64,000 nt of DNA from Streptomyces amritsarensis. GTDB lineage: Bacteria > Actinomycetota > Actinomycetes > Streptomycetales > Streptomycetaceae. Position numbers and translations under genes: made by a program. This document shows positions 15,055-22,666 of this stretch, in pieces. The notes below the pieces were generated by a model. The model saw nothing but the letters and a program-made list of their open reading frames with translations. It ran no database searches and had not been told where the DNA came from. The stretch spans positions 62,001 through 126,000 of the forward strand of contig NZ_MQUR01000010.1 of assembly GCF_001953875.1 (NCBI RefSeq), in the 5' to 3' direction. The stretch's first letter is position 1; each line of letters starts with the position of its first letter.

Positions 15055-16446
15055 CTAGTGGTGGAAGCCGGAGCGGGGTGCGGTGGCCGGTGCGGGCGGG
15101 GGCGAGGCCGTCAGGTGTTCCACGGCCCGGCGCAGGTCCTCCACGAGCAGGGCGATCTGGTCGCGGGTCACGCCGTGGCGGACCAGGACGCGCTGGATGA
15201 CGGTGTCGTCGCGGTCGGCGGGCAGCGGGTACGAGGGCACCTGCCAGCCGCGCATGCGCAGCCGGTCGGAAAGGTCGTAGAGGGTGAACGGGGACGAGGC
15301 CGGGTCGGTGAGCGTGTAGGAGACCGCGGGCAGGGCGCCCTTGCCGTCGTAGAGGAGGGTGAAGGGGCCCATGTCGGCGATCTGCTGCGCCAGGTATTGG
15401 GCGGTGTCGGCGCAGGCCTGCTGGACGCGGGTGTAGCCGCCCCGGCCGAGACGCAGGAAGAGGTAGTACTGGGCGACGATCTCGCCGCCGGGGCGGGAGA
15501 AGTTGAGGGCGAAGGTCGGCATGTCGCCGCCCAGGTAGTCCACCTTGAAGACGAGGTCGGCGGGCAGCAGGTCGGCGGAGCGCCAGATGATCCAGCCGAC
15601 TCCGAGGGGGGCGAGGCCGTACTTGTGGCCGGAGGTGTTGACGGAGGCGACGCGGGGCAGCCGGAAGTCCCACACCACGTCGGGGTGGAGGAAGGGCGCG
15701 ACGAAACCGCCGCTGGCGCCGTCGACGTGGATGGGGATGTCCCAGCCGTGCTCGGCCTGGATCCGGTCGAGTTCGGCGGCGAGTTCGGCGACGGGCTCGT
15801 AGTCGCAGGTGTAGGTGACGCCGAGGATGGCGACGACGCCGATGGTGTTCTCGTCGACGTACTGGGCGAGCTGATGGGGCTGCAGGCCGGTGGCGCCGGG
15901 CTCCAGCGGCACCTGGCGCAGTTCGACGTCGAAGTAGCGGGCGAACTTGTCCCAGCAGATCTGGACCGGCCCGCAGACGAGGTTCGGCCGGTCCGTGGGG
16001 AGCCCTTCGGCGCGGCGGCGCTCGCGCCAGCGCCACTTGAGGGCGAGGCCGCCGAGCATGGCGGCCTCGCTGGAGCCGGTGGTGGAGCATCCGGTCGCGG
16101 TGGTCCCGGCGGGGGCGTTCCACAGGTCGGCCAGGATGTTGACGCACCGGGACTCGATCTCCGCGGTCTGCGGGTACTCGTCCTTGTCGATCATGTTCTT
16201 GTCGAGACAGACGTTCATCAGGCGGTGCACGCCCTCGTCCGACCAGGTGGTGCAGAAGGTCGCGAGGTTCTGGGCGGCGTTGCCGTCGAGGAGGAGCTCG
16301 TTGCGCAGGAGCTCGTACACGACCTCGGTGGGCGAGTGGTCCTCCGGGATCCGGTACTTGGGGAGGATCTGGCCGCTCAGCGTGGATGCGAACACGTCCG
16401 TATCGGCGTCCTGGCGGGATGCGTCCTTCGTCTCATGTAGGGCCAT
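15055..16446 (-). CDS. Glutamate decarboxylase
   Basis: A 463-residue PLP enzyme matching the bacterial Gad family in length. TGSSEAAMLGGLA (substrate/PLP loop, about residues 125-140), HVDGASGGFVAPF with the ring-stacking/Asp region, and SVNTSGHKYGLAPLGVGW with the Schiff-base Lys275 are intact. It converts glutamate to GABA plus CO2, consuming a proton. It follows the MFS gene by 26 nt in an operon with an ArsR-type regulator, methyltransferase and SDR, rather than with a GadC-type antiporter. An in-frame ATG at 16476 would overlap the MFS 3' end; 16446 is preferred because family N-termini begin MALH-like. No strong RBS is visible for either. Confidence 0.93.
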   Translation of the reverse strand: MALHETKDASRQDADTDVFASTLSGQILPKYRIPEDHSPTEVVYELLRNELLLDGNAAQNLATFCTTWSDEGVHRLMNVCLDKNMIDKDEYPQTAEIESRCVNILADLWNAPAGTTATGCSTTGSSEAAMLGGLALKWRWRERRRAEGLPTDRPNLVCGPVQICWDKFARYFDVELRQVPLEPGATGLQPHQLAQYVDENTIGVVAILGVTYTCDYEPVAELAAELDRIQAEHGWDIPIHVDGASGGFVAPFLHPDVVWDFRLPRVASVNTSGHKYGLAPLGVGWIIWRSADLLPADLVFKVDYLGGDMPTFALNFSRPGGEIVAQYYLFLRLGRGGYTRVQQACADTAQYLAQQIADMGPFTLLYDGKGALPAVSYTLTDPASSPFTLYDLSDRLRMRGWQVPSYPLPADRDDTVIQRVLVRHGVTRDQIALLVEDLRRAVEHLTASPPPAPATAPRSGFHH

Positions 16447-16472
16447 ATCGGGACTATAAGTGACGAACTCCG

Positions 16473-17822
16473 TCATCCATTGATAGAACGGACATCGACG
16501 CGGGGTGAGGCCGGACCGTCGCCGCCGGACGGGGCCGTCGGGGTCCGGCGGCCGCCGCGGCCGGACCACAGGAGGGCTGCGGCCAGCATCGCGGCGCCCC
16601 CCAGCAGCCAGGGCAGCGGGCCCGGCGGGAGGAGGCCCGCGACCGAACCGGTGAGGGCCGCCGACAACTGCAGGGCGAGGGACTGGACGGACAGGGCCGT
16701 GGCCCGCCCCGACCCTCCGACGCGCCGGTGCATCAGCTCGTTCTCGTTGGGGCCGGCCGCGCCGCGGCCGAGGTAGACCAGCCCGAAGCCGGTGGCCGCG
16801 AGGACCGCCGGTCCCGGTCCGCCGGCCGCCGCCGTGGCGCCCAGCAGGAGCAGGCCGCCCGCGGCGGCGGCGAGTCCCGCCAGGACCGCGCGCTCCGCGC
16901 CGCCCGCGAGCCTGGCGGCGCGGGGTGCGAGGTGGCTGCCGACGGCGGAGCAGGCGAATCCGGCGCAGGCGAGCAGGGCGAAGAGCACCGCGCCCGACTC
17001 CGGAGCACCCGTCACGGCCGCGGTGCGGCCCGGGGTGAGCAGTTCGACCACGGCCAGTGCGCTGCCGGCGCCCGCCGCGCCGAGGAGGACGCGGCGGACC
17101 AGTGCGTCGCGGCCGCCGAGGCGCAGCCCGCCCGCCACGGTGGCCGGTACGTCCCGGAGCACGCCGCGCAGGGTGGCCGCCGGCCGGGGCGGCTCGGGCA
17201 GGGCCGTCAGGGCGTACAGGACGAAGGCCACCTCGACCGCCGCGCCCAGCAGGAGCGGTACGGACAGGGGCAGCACCAGCCCGGAGGTCGCCGCGCCGAG
17301 CCGGCCGCCGAGGTCCGGCCCGAGTCCGAGCAGCCAGGGCAGTGCGCCGCCCAGCAGGGTGCCGCCGGCGAGTGCGCCGGAGATGGCGGAGGCGCCGCGG
17401 GCCAGGCCGGTGCGCAGTTCGGCGTCGGGACCGCAGCGGGCGTGGACGGTGTCGACGTACCAGGCCTCGGCCGGCCCGCTGGACAGGGCGCGGCCCGCAC
17501 CCATCAGGGCCATGCCGAGTCCGAGCTGCCAGGGCGAGGTGCCCAGGGCCACCAGGACGAGTGCGGCCAGGTTCGAGACGCCCGCGGCGGCCAGGACGGC
17601 GCGGCGCCCGATGACGTCGGCGAGGCCTCCGGTGGGCAGTTCCAGCGCGGCGGCGGTGAGGGAGTGCGCGGCGAAGCAGCCGGCGATGGCTGCCAAGGTC
17701 AGCCCGCGCTCGGTGAGCAGCAGGATCAGCGGGGCGATGGCCAGCCCGATCGGCAGCCAGAACAGGACGCAGACCGTGACGTAGCGCCGGCGTGCGGCGG
17801 GCGGCTCCGGTATGCCGTTCAC
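16473..17822 (-). CDS. MFS transporter
   Basis: A 449-residue membrane protein with about twelve hydrophobic segments. The loop between the second and third contains GGLADVIGRRAVL, the MFS signature, and a long Arg/Ala-rich central loop follows the sixth segment. MFS proteins of this shape export drugs or metabolites by proton antiport. The ATG overlaps the ArsR-type regulator stop (ATGA) and glutamate decarboxylase follows 26 nt downstream, so it may move glutamate, GABA or a methylated product, but that is inference; general drug efflux under an ArsR-like repressor is equally possible. Confidence 0.87.
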   Translation of the reverse strand: MNGIPEPPAARRRYVTVCVLFWLPIGLAIAPLILLLTERGLTLAAIAGCFAAHSLTAAALELPTGGLADVIGRRAVLAAAGVSNLAALVLVALGTSPWQLGLGMALMGAGRALSSGPAEAWYVDTVHARCGPDAELRTGLARGASAISGALAGGTLLGGALPWLLGLGPDLGGRLGAATSGLVLPLSVPLLLGAAVEVAFVLYALTALPEPPRPAATLRGVLRDVPATVAGGLRLGGRDALVRRVLLGAAGAGSALAVVELLTPGRTAAVTGAPESGAVLFALLACAGFACSAVGSHLAPRAARLAGGAERAVLAGLAAAAGGLLLLGATAAAGGPGPAVLAATGFGLVYLGRGAAGPNENELMHRRVGGSGRATALSVQSLALQLSAALTGSVAGLLPPGPLPWLLGGAAMLAAALLWSGRGGRRTPTAPSGGDGPASPRVDVRSING

Positions 17823-18454
17823 GAGGCGCCCTCCGCGTCCGCGGCGTCGGTGTCCGGTCCGGCCCCGGTCGAGCGCGGCGCCAGGGGCAGGCCGGCGGTG
17901 AGCACGACGACCTGCACCGCGCGCGGGTCGCCCGCGTCACGCGCGGCCAGTTCTGCCAGCGTCCGGCCGAACGCCTCCCGGAGTTCGGCCAGGGACTCGG
18001 GGGTCAGCCTGGGCATCAGATCGCTGATCCCGGAGGGCTCCACCCATTCCCGGCCCAGTCGGCCGTCGGCGATGTCGGCCTCGTAGCGGGCGAGGCACTC
18101 CTCCAGGCGCCGGATCTGCACCCTGCGGGAGAGGTTGACGTAGGCGCGGCTGCCCGGCGTGGCCTCCATGGCCCGGTTGCTCCAGGAGGTCAGGGCGTGC
18201 ACCGCCCGCCAGCGGCGCTCCCGGCCGTCGCGGTGCTCGGCCTCGGCGACGAACGCGTACTTCGCCAGGACCCGCAGGTGGTAACTGGTCGAAGCGGACG
18301 ACTCCCCGGTCCTGACCGCCAGTTCGCTGGCGGTGGCCGGCCCGTCCTGTCGGAGCATGCCGAGCAGGCGGATGCGCAGGGGGTGTGTGAGGGCCTTGAG
18401 CGCCGCCGCGTCCTGTTCCGGATCGAGCACGCGCTTTTGATCTTCGCTGGGCAT
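17819..18454 (-). CDS. ArsR/HTH_20-type winged-helix regulator
   Basis: About 211 residues. ALTHPLRIRLLGMLRQDGPATASELA then SSASTSYHLRVLAKYAFV (about residues 20-65) is the ArsR/HTH_20 DNA-binding helix pair, followed by a helical domain resembling the C-terminal part of Streptomyces helix-turn-helix proteins that pair with MFS genes. No Cys metal-binding motif is present, so it is unlikely to be a metalloregulator. I use the ATG at 18454; a GTG at 18484 would add ten residues. It heads the leftward operon, and an imperfect palindrome at 18486-18504 upstream is a likely autoregulatory site. Confidence 0.85.
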   Translation of the reverse strand: MPSEDQKRVLDPEQDAAALKALTHPLRIRLLGMLRQDGPATASELAVRTGESSASTSYHLRVLAKYAFVAEAEHRDGRERRWRAVHALTSWSNRAMEATPGSRAYVNLSRRVQIRRLEECLARYEADIADGRLGREWVEPSGISDLMPRLTPESLAELREAFGRTLAELAARDAGDPRAVQVVVLTAGLPLAPRSTGAGPDTDAADAEGAS

Positions 18455-18485
18455 GAGGGGGAGCGTAGAGCGGCCCGCGCACACT

Positions 18486-18504
18486 TGCCAAAAATACTTT
18501 TGCA
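18486..18504. promoter_or_regulatory. Candidate operator of the ArsR-type regulator
   Basis: TGCCAAAAATACTTTTGCA is an imperfect palindrome in an unusually A/T-rich stretch upstream of the regulator gene, and TTTTGCAGA repeats directly just beyond it. Base composition contrasts sharply with the flanks. Assignment to this regulator is inference. Confidence 0.55.
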
Positions 18505-18550
18505 GAATGTTTTTTGCAGAGTCTGCTCGATGCGGGGCCCGCCCGGGACG

Positions 18551-19267
18551 TCAGCCGCCGGCGCGCAGGTACGCCTCCAGTTCGGCGGCGCCGGCCAGCA
18601 GGGACCGGCCGCGGGACGACAGGCGGTCGCTCCAGGTGCGCAGCGCCGACTCCAGGGGTTCCAGGCCGCCGGCCGAGCGGACCTGGGCGAGCAGGGGGGC
18701 GATCTGGTCCAGCAGGTAGCCGCCCCGCCTGAGTTGGCGGGTCAGGCGGGCGTCCCGGACGGCGGCCCCGTCGTAGACGCGGTATCCGGTCAGCCGATCG
18801 CGGCGCGGCCGGACGAGCCCGGCCCGCTCCCATGCGCGCAGGGTCGCGGGGCGGATCCCGAGCTGCCGCGCGAGCGGCCCGATGAACATCTGGCCCGACG
18901 GGGGCGCCTCCGCGGTGGGCGCCAGGTCGCGGAGGGCGTCCTCCACGGCCCGCAGGGTCCGCCGGTCGTCGAGCAGTTGGGCATGGCTCTCGTCGATGAG
19001 GCGGAACGCCTCGTCGATCTCGCCCTCGTGCACCGCCCGCATGATCGACGTCGCCGTCCGGTGGCCGTGGCCGGGCACGAGGGCGAGGAAGGCGTCCAGG
19101 GCACGGGCGTGCAGGGGGGTGTAGGTGCGGTAGCCGTGGGGTGTGCGGTCGGCGGCCGGCAGGACGCCGGCCTCCTCGTAGTTCCTGACCGCCTGCGCCG
19201 ACAGGCCGTGGGCGCGCGCCAGGTCGACCGGCCTCAGCTTGTCGCTGCTTTTAAGGTTTCGCCCCAT
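18551..19267 (-). CDS. Double-HTH MerR-family regulator (TioE-like)
   Basis: A 238-residue protein with two MerR DNA-binding domains in one chain. The first is LRPVDLARAHGLSAQAVRNYEEAG (about residues 10-33), followed by GYRTY; the second starts FIGPLARQLGIRPATLRAWERAG (about 125-147), followed by GYRVY. Ordinary MerR proteins have one such domain. This arrangement is known in the TioE/thiocoraline-type regulators of actinomycetes. The ATG (MGRNLKSSD) is chosen because homology starts there. It is divergent from the erythromycin-esterase-like gene with a 7-6-7 inverted repeat in between, so it probably controls that gene and itself. Confidence 0.87.
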   Translation of the reverse strand: MGRNLKSSDKLRPVDLARAHGLSAQAVRNYEEAGVLPAADRTPHGYRTYTPLHARALDAFLALVPGHGHRTATSIMRAVHEGEIDEAFRLIDESHAQLLDDRRTLRAVEDALRDLAPTAEAPPSGQMFIGPLARQLGIRPATLRAWERAGLVRPRRDRLTGYRVYDGAAVRDARLTRQLRRGGYLLDQIAPLLAQVRSAGGLEPLESALRTWSDRLSSRGRSLLAGAAELEAYLRAGG

Positions 19268-19303
19268 CTTCCCCACGATATAGCGGGAAAGTTTCAACCG
19301 GAG

Positions 19304-19323
19304 CTTCAACGATAGCGTTGAAG
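19304..19323. promoter_or_regulatory. MerR-type operator upstream of the esterase gene
   Basis: CTTCAAC-GATAGC-GTTGAAG, a perfect 7-bp inverted repeat with 6-nt spacer, 20 bp overall as in MerR operators. It ends 2 nt before the ATG and includes the GAAGG RBS. A further GTTTCAAC lies at 19290-19297. Binding by the divergent double-MerR protein is inferred. Confidence 0.7.
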
Positions 19324-19325
19324 GC

Positions 19326-20555
19326 ATGGCTACTGACATCAAGGACACCGTCCGCACCGTCGATGCCGCCGCCGTCATGGGGCTGCTCGCGACCCGGCCT
19401 CGGGTGCTCGCGCTGGGCGAGCCCACCCACGGCGAGGACGCACTGCTCGACGTGCGCAACGAGCTCTTCCGGCAGCTCGTCGAGGAGGAGGGCTACCGGA
19501 CGATCGCGATCGAGAGCGACTGCCTGGCGGGGCTGCTCGTCGACGCGTACGTCACCTCCGCCTCCGGCAGCCTCGACGAGGTCATGGAGCGCGGGTTCAG
19601 CCACGGCCTGGGCGGCTCCGAGGCCAACCGCGAACTCGTGTGCTGGATGCGGGCGTACAACGCCGGCCGGCCCGCATCCGAGCAGCTCCGCTTCGCCGGC
19701 ATCGACGGCCCGCTGGAGATGACCGGAGCCGCGAGCCCGCGCGAGGCCCTGACCTCGCTCCACGGATACCTCGCCCGCCACGTCGACGCCGGCCTGCTCC
19801 CCTGCTCGGAGCGGGCGCTCGACCGCCTGCTCGGATCGGACGGGCGGTGGACCGAGCCGGCCGCGATGACGGACCCGGCCCGGTCGACGGGCCGGTCGGC
19901 CGAGGCGGTGCGGCTGCGGCTGATCGCCGACGACCTCGCGGCACTGCTCGACGCGCAGACGCCGCACCTGCTCGCGGTGACCTCCCGTCAGGAGTGGGAG
20001 CGGGCCCTCCTGTACGGGCGCACCGCCACCGGCCTGCTGCGCTACCACTTCTGGATGGCCGACACCTCCACGGACCGCCTGGCGCGGCTGACCGGCCTGC
20101 GGGATGTGATGATGGCCGACAACCTCCTCGCCCTCGCCGAGCGCGGCCCCACCCTGGTCCACGCCCACAACAGCCATCTCCAGCGGGAGAGGAGCTCGAT
20201 GCGGATGGGCGGCCGGCCACTGCGCTGGTGGGGCGCCGGCTCGATCGCGAGCGCGCGGCTGGGCGAGGACTACGCCTTCTTCGCGACGGCCCTCGGGACG
20301 ATCCGGCACCGGGGGGTGGACGCCCCGCAGCCGGGCACGCTGGAAGGGCTGCTGTACGCACTCCCGGACGACCTCTGTGTGGTCGACTCCCCCCGCCTCG
20401 GCGCCGCCCTCGCCGACGCGCTGGCCGCGCCCCGCGCGTCCGCCTGGTTCGGCTACTTCCCCTTCGATCCGGCCCACTTGACCGCGACCGACGGGCTCGT
20501 GTTCATCAAGGACATCCCGCAAGGCCGTGCCGCGTCCGACCGACGGATCCCCTGA
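19326..20555 (+). CDS. Erythromycin esterase-family protein
   Basis: A 409-residue cytoplasmic protein of the Ere/succinoglycan-biosynthesis-like hydrolase family. The active-site signature LGEPTHGED (Glu32, His35), AIESDC with Glu63, and the later VHAHNSHLQR histidines are present. Ere enzymes open the macrolactone of erythromycin-type antibiotics by hydrolysis; many family members in Streptomyces have other or unknown substrates. Length and motif completeness suggest an active enzyme. It is divergent from a double-MerR regulator, a pairing that fits drug-inducible resistance. No transporter is nearby. Confidence 0.85.
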   Translation: MATDIKDTVRTVDAAAVMGLLATRPRVLALGEPTHGEDALLDVRNELFRQLVEEEGYRTIAIESDCLAGLLVDAYVTSASGSLDEVMERGFSHGLGGSEANRELVCWMRAYNAGRPASEQLRFAGIDGPLEMTGAASPREALTSLHGYLARHVDAGLLPCSERALDRLLGSDGRWTEPAAMTDPARSTGRSAEAVRLRLIADDLAALLDAQTPHLLAVTSRQEWERALLYGRTATGLLRYHFWMADTSTDRLARLTGLRDVMMADNLLALAERGPTLVHAHNSHLQRERSSMRMGGRPLRWWGAGSIASARLGEDYAFFATALGTIRHRGVDAPQPGTLEGLLYALPDDLCVVDSPRLGAALADALAAPRASAWFGYFPFDPAHLTATDGLVFIKDIPQGRAASDRRIP

Positions 20556-20647
20556 CACTCTGCTTCCGGCCGACTCTGCCGTGTGACACCGTTCATACGA
20601 CCCCCGCTTCCCCGAAAAAATTACCGTTCAGTAGAGTCACTACCGTA

Positions 20648-20692
20648 GATCTTCCCGTCCGGACCTCGGGAGCCGATCCCGACGGGAAGATC
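20648..20692. repeat. 12-bp perfect inverted repeat upstream of melC
   Basis: GATCTTCCCGTC (20648-20659) pairs with GACGGGAAGATC (20681-20692) across a 21-nt loop. It lies 93 nt past the esterase stop and 84 nt before melC1, so it may end the esterase transcript or act in melC regulation. A smaller TATCCG/CGGATA pair lies at 20717-20736. Confidence 0.6.
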
Positions 20693-20775
20693 ATCCAACT
20701 TGTTCTACCGGCAACTTATCCGCCGATGTCCGGATAGCGGCGGAGCCCCTCCCCAGCGCTGATACCTCTTCGGGC

Positions 20776-21165
20776 ATGAACAAGATCACCCGCCGTCAGG
20801 CCCTGGGGACAACTGCCGGTGCACTCACCGTCCTCGGCCTGACCGCCGCAGCAACCGGCGTCGCCACAAGCGCCGCCGCCACCCCCGCCGCGTCCACACC
20901 CCAGGGCACGGTCGACGAGGTCTACCAGGGCCGTCGCATCCAGATCACCCCGGGCGGCGCAGGCCACCACGGCGGCCACCACTCACCCGGTCAACCCACC
21001 GTCCGGATAGACGGCAGAGAACTCCACATCATGCGCAACGCCGACGGCAGCTGGATCAGCGTGATCAACCACTACGAGACGTTCACCGAGCCCAGGCTGC
21101 TCGCCCGCGCCGCCGTGCGCGACCTCCAGGGCGCGCCCCTCGTCCCCTTCGGAGGTGCGGCATGA
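20776..21165 (+). CDS. melC1: Tyrosinase cofactor MelC1
   Basis: A 129-residue exported chaperone that loads copper into tyrosinase and carries it out by the Tat route. The twin-arginine signal ([12 protein letters not shown]) is followed by a hydrophobic Ala-rich stretch and YQGRRIQI, a His-rich patch GHHGGHH (about residues 63-69), then [28 protein letters not shown], the conserved cofactor core. The stop overlaps the tyrosinase start (ATGA), ensuring equimolar synthesis. A second cofactor gene at 36664-37029 lacks the His patch. Confidence 0.95.
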   Translation: MNKITRRQALGTTAGALTVLGLTAAATGVATSAAATPAASTPQGTVDEVYQGRRIQITPGGAGHHGGHHSPGQPTVRIDGRELHIMRNADGSWISVINHYETFTEPRLLARAAVRDLQGAPLVPFGGAA

Positions 21166-22007
21166 CCGTCCGCAAGAACCAGGCCGCGCTGACGCCCGAC
21201 GAGAAGCGCGCCTTCACCTCGGCACTGCTGGAACTCAAGCGGAACGGCAGTTACGACCGCTTCGTCACCACCCACAACGGCTTCATCATGAGCGACACCG
21301 ACTCGGGCGACCGCGTCGGCCACCGCTCCCCCTCCTTCCTGCCGTGGCACCGCCGCTTCCTGCTGGAGTTCGAGGAGGCGCTGCAGAAAGTGGACGCGAG
21401 CGTCGCGCTTCCGTACTGGGACTGGACCGTCGACCGCACCACCCGTTCCTCCCTCTGGGCCCCGGACTTCCTCGGCGGCACCGGGCGGGCCCGTGACGGG
21501 CAGGTCGTCGACGGCCCCTTCGCCTATTCGACGGGCCGCTGGAACATAGACGTGCGCGTGGACGGCCGTCCGTACCTGCGGCGCGCGCTCGGCGCGGGCG
21601 TGGCCCAGCTGCCGACCCGGGCCGAGGTGGACTCCGTCCTCGCCATGCCGGTCTACGACATGGCTCCCTGGAACAGCTCCTCGGGCGGCTTCCGCAACCA
21701 CCTGGAGGGCTGGCGCGGCGCCAATCTGCACAACCGGGTGCACGTGTGGGTCGGCGGACAGATGTCCACCGGGGTCTCCCCCAACGACCCGGTGTTCTGG
21801 ATGCACCACGCCTTCATCGACAAGCTGTGGGCGGACTGGCAGGCCAAGCACCCGCAGTCCACGTACCTGCCGGCCGCGGGCACCACGAACGTGGTGGACC
21901 TGAACGACACCATGCGGCCGTGGAACGACGTGACCCCGGCGGACATGCTCGACCACCGCAAGTTCTACACGTTCGACACCGAGCCGGCCGCCGCCAGCCA
22001 GCGGTAG
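21162..22007 (+). CDS. melC2: Tyrosinase MelC2
   Basis: A 281-residue type 3 copper monooxygenase that oxidises tyrosine to DOPA and dopaquinone, giving melanin. CuA ligands His38, His54 and His63 ([16 protein letters not shown]) and the CuB set in [11 protein letters not shown] and [12 protein letters not shown] are intact. It has no own signal peptide and is exported with MelC1. Length fits the family (about 275). Translation is coupled to melC1. Its last 43 nt overlap the convergent response-regulator gene, giving a Pro/Ala/Ser tail. Confidence 0.96.
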   Translation: MTVRKNQAALTPDEKRAFTSALLELKRNGSYDRFVTTHNGFIMSDTDSGDRVGHRSPSFLPWHRRFLLEFEEALQKVDASVALPYWDWTVDRTTRSSLWAPDFLGGTGRARDGQVVDGPFAYSTGRWNIDVRVDGRPYLRRALGAGVAQLPTRAEVDSVLAMPVYDMAPWNSSSGGFRNHLEGWRGANLHNRVHVWVGGQMSTGVSPNDPVFWMHHAFIDKLWADWQAKHPQSTYLPAAGTTNVVDLNDTMRPWNDVTPADMLDHRKFYTFDTEPAAASQR

Positions 22008-22666
22008 TGCAGTTCGGGGCGGCCGACCTGGCCGTACCGGGGGGTCCGGTCCGCGCGGCCGCTGTCCACCAGGTGCTCCAGGTAGCGGCGGGCGGTGATC
22101 CGGGAGATCCCGGCCGCCTCGGCCGCCCCTGCCGCGGTCAGCCCCTCGGGCGCGGCCCGCAGCAGGGCGGCGACCCGGTCCAGGGTCGGCGCGCTCAGCC
22201 CCTTGGGGAGTTCGGCCGGGCGGGGGGCGCGCAGGGCCGCCATCGCCCGGTCGACGTCGTCCTGGCCGGCCGCCTCGCCCGCCGCCTGGCGGAACTCTGC
22301 GTAGCGCAGCAGCCGTTCACGCAGAGTCGGGAAGGCGAAGGGCTTCAGGACGTACTGGACCACGCCGAGCGAGACGCTCTCGCGGACCACGGCCAGGTCC
22401 CGGGCGGACGTCACCACGATCACGTCGACCGGATGGCCGGCGGCCCGCAGCCCGCGTGCGAAGCGCAGGCCGTGCCCGTCGGGCAGGCCGAGGTCGAGGA
22501 GCAGGAGGTCGACGCGGGTGCGCTCCAGCACCCGGGTGGCCTCGGCGAGCGAATGGACGGCGCCGACGGCGGTGAAGCCGGGCACCCGGTCGACGTAGAG
22601 CGCGTGCGCGTCGGCGGCGACCCGGTCGTCCTCGACCACCAGCACCCGCACGTCGGTGCCGCTCAC
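21965..22666 (-). CDS. CitB/DcuR-type response regulator
   Basis: A 233-residue regulator. The receiver domain has acidic pair Asp13/Asp14, phospho-acceptor Asp58 in LLLLDLGLPDG and Lys in LKPFAF; after a linker, a C-terminal HTH reads GLTAAGAAEAAGISRITARRYLEHLV, the CitT/DcuR type. The GTG overlaps the sensor kinase stop (GTGA). With the kinase it should respond to a di- or tricarboxylate and control the divergent dicarboxylate symporter. The gene's 3' end overlaps melC2 on the other strand by 43 nt. Confidence 0.92.
   Translation of the reverse strand: MSGTDVRVLVVEDDRVAADAHALYVDRVPGFTAVGAVHSLAEATRVLERTRVDLLLLDLGLPDGHGLRFARGLRAAGHPVDVIVVTSARDLAVVRESVSLGVVQYVLKPFAFPTLRERLLRYAEFRQAAGEAAGQDDVDRAMAALRAPRPAELPKGLSAPTLDRVAALLRAAPEGLTAAGAAEAAGISRITARRYLEHLVDSGRADRTPRYGQVGRPELHYRWLAAAGSVSNV

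Noticed and set aside
15055..17940. Continuous minus-strand frame joining the MFS region to glutamate decarboxylase
   Set aside because: The upstream part is out of frame with the MFS protein and has shadow composition; both real genes have their own starts and full family length.
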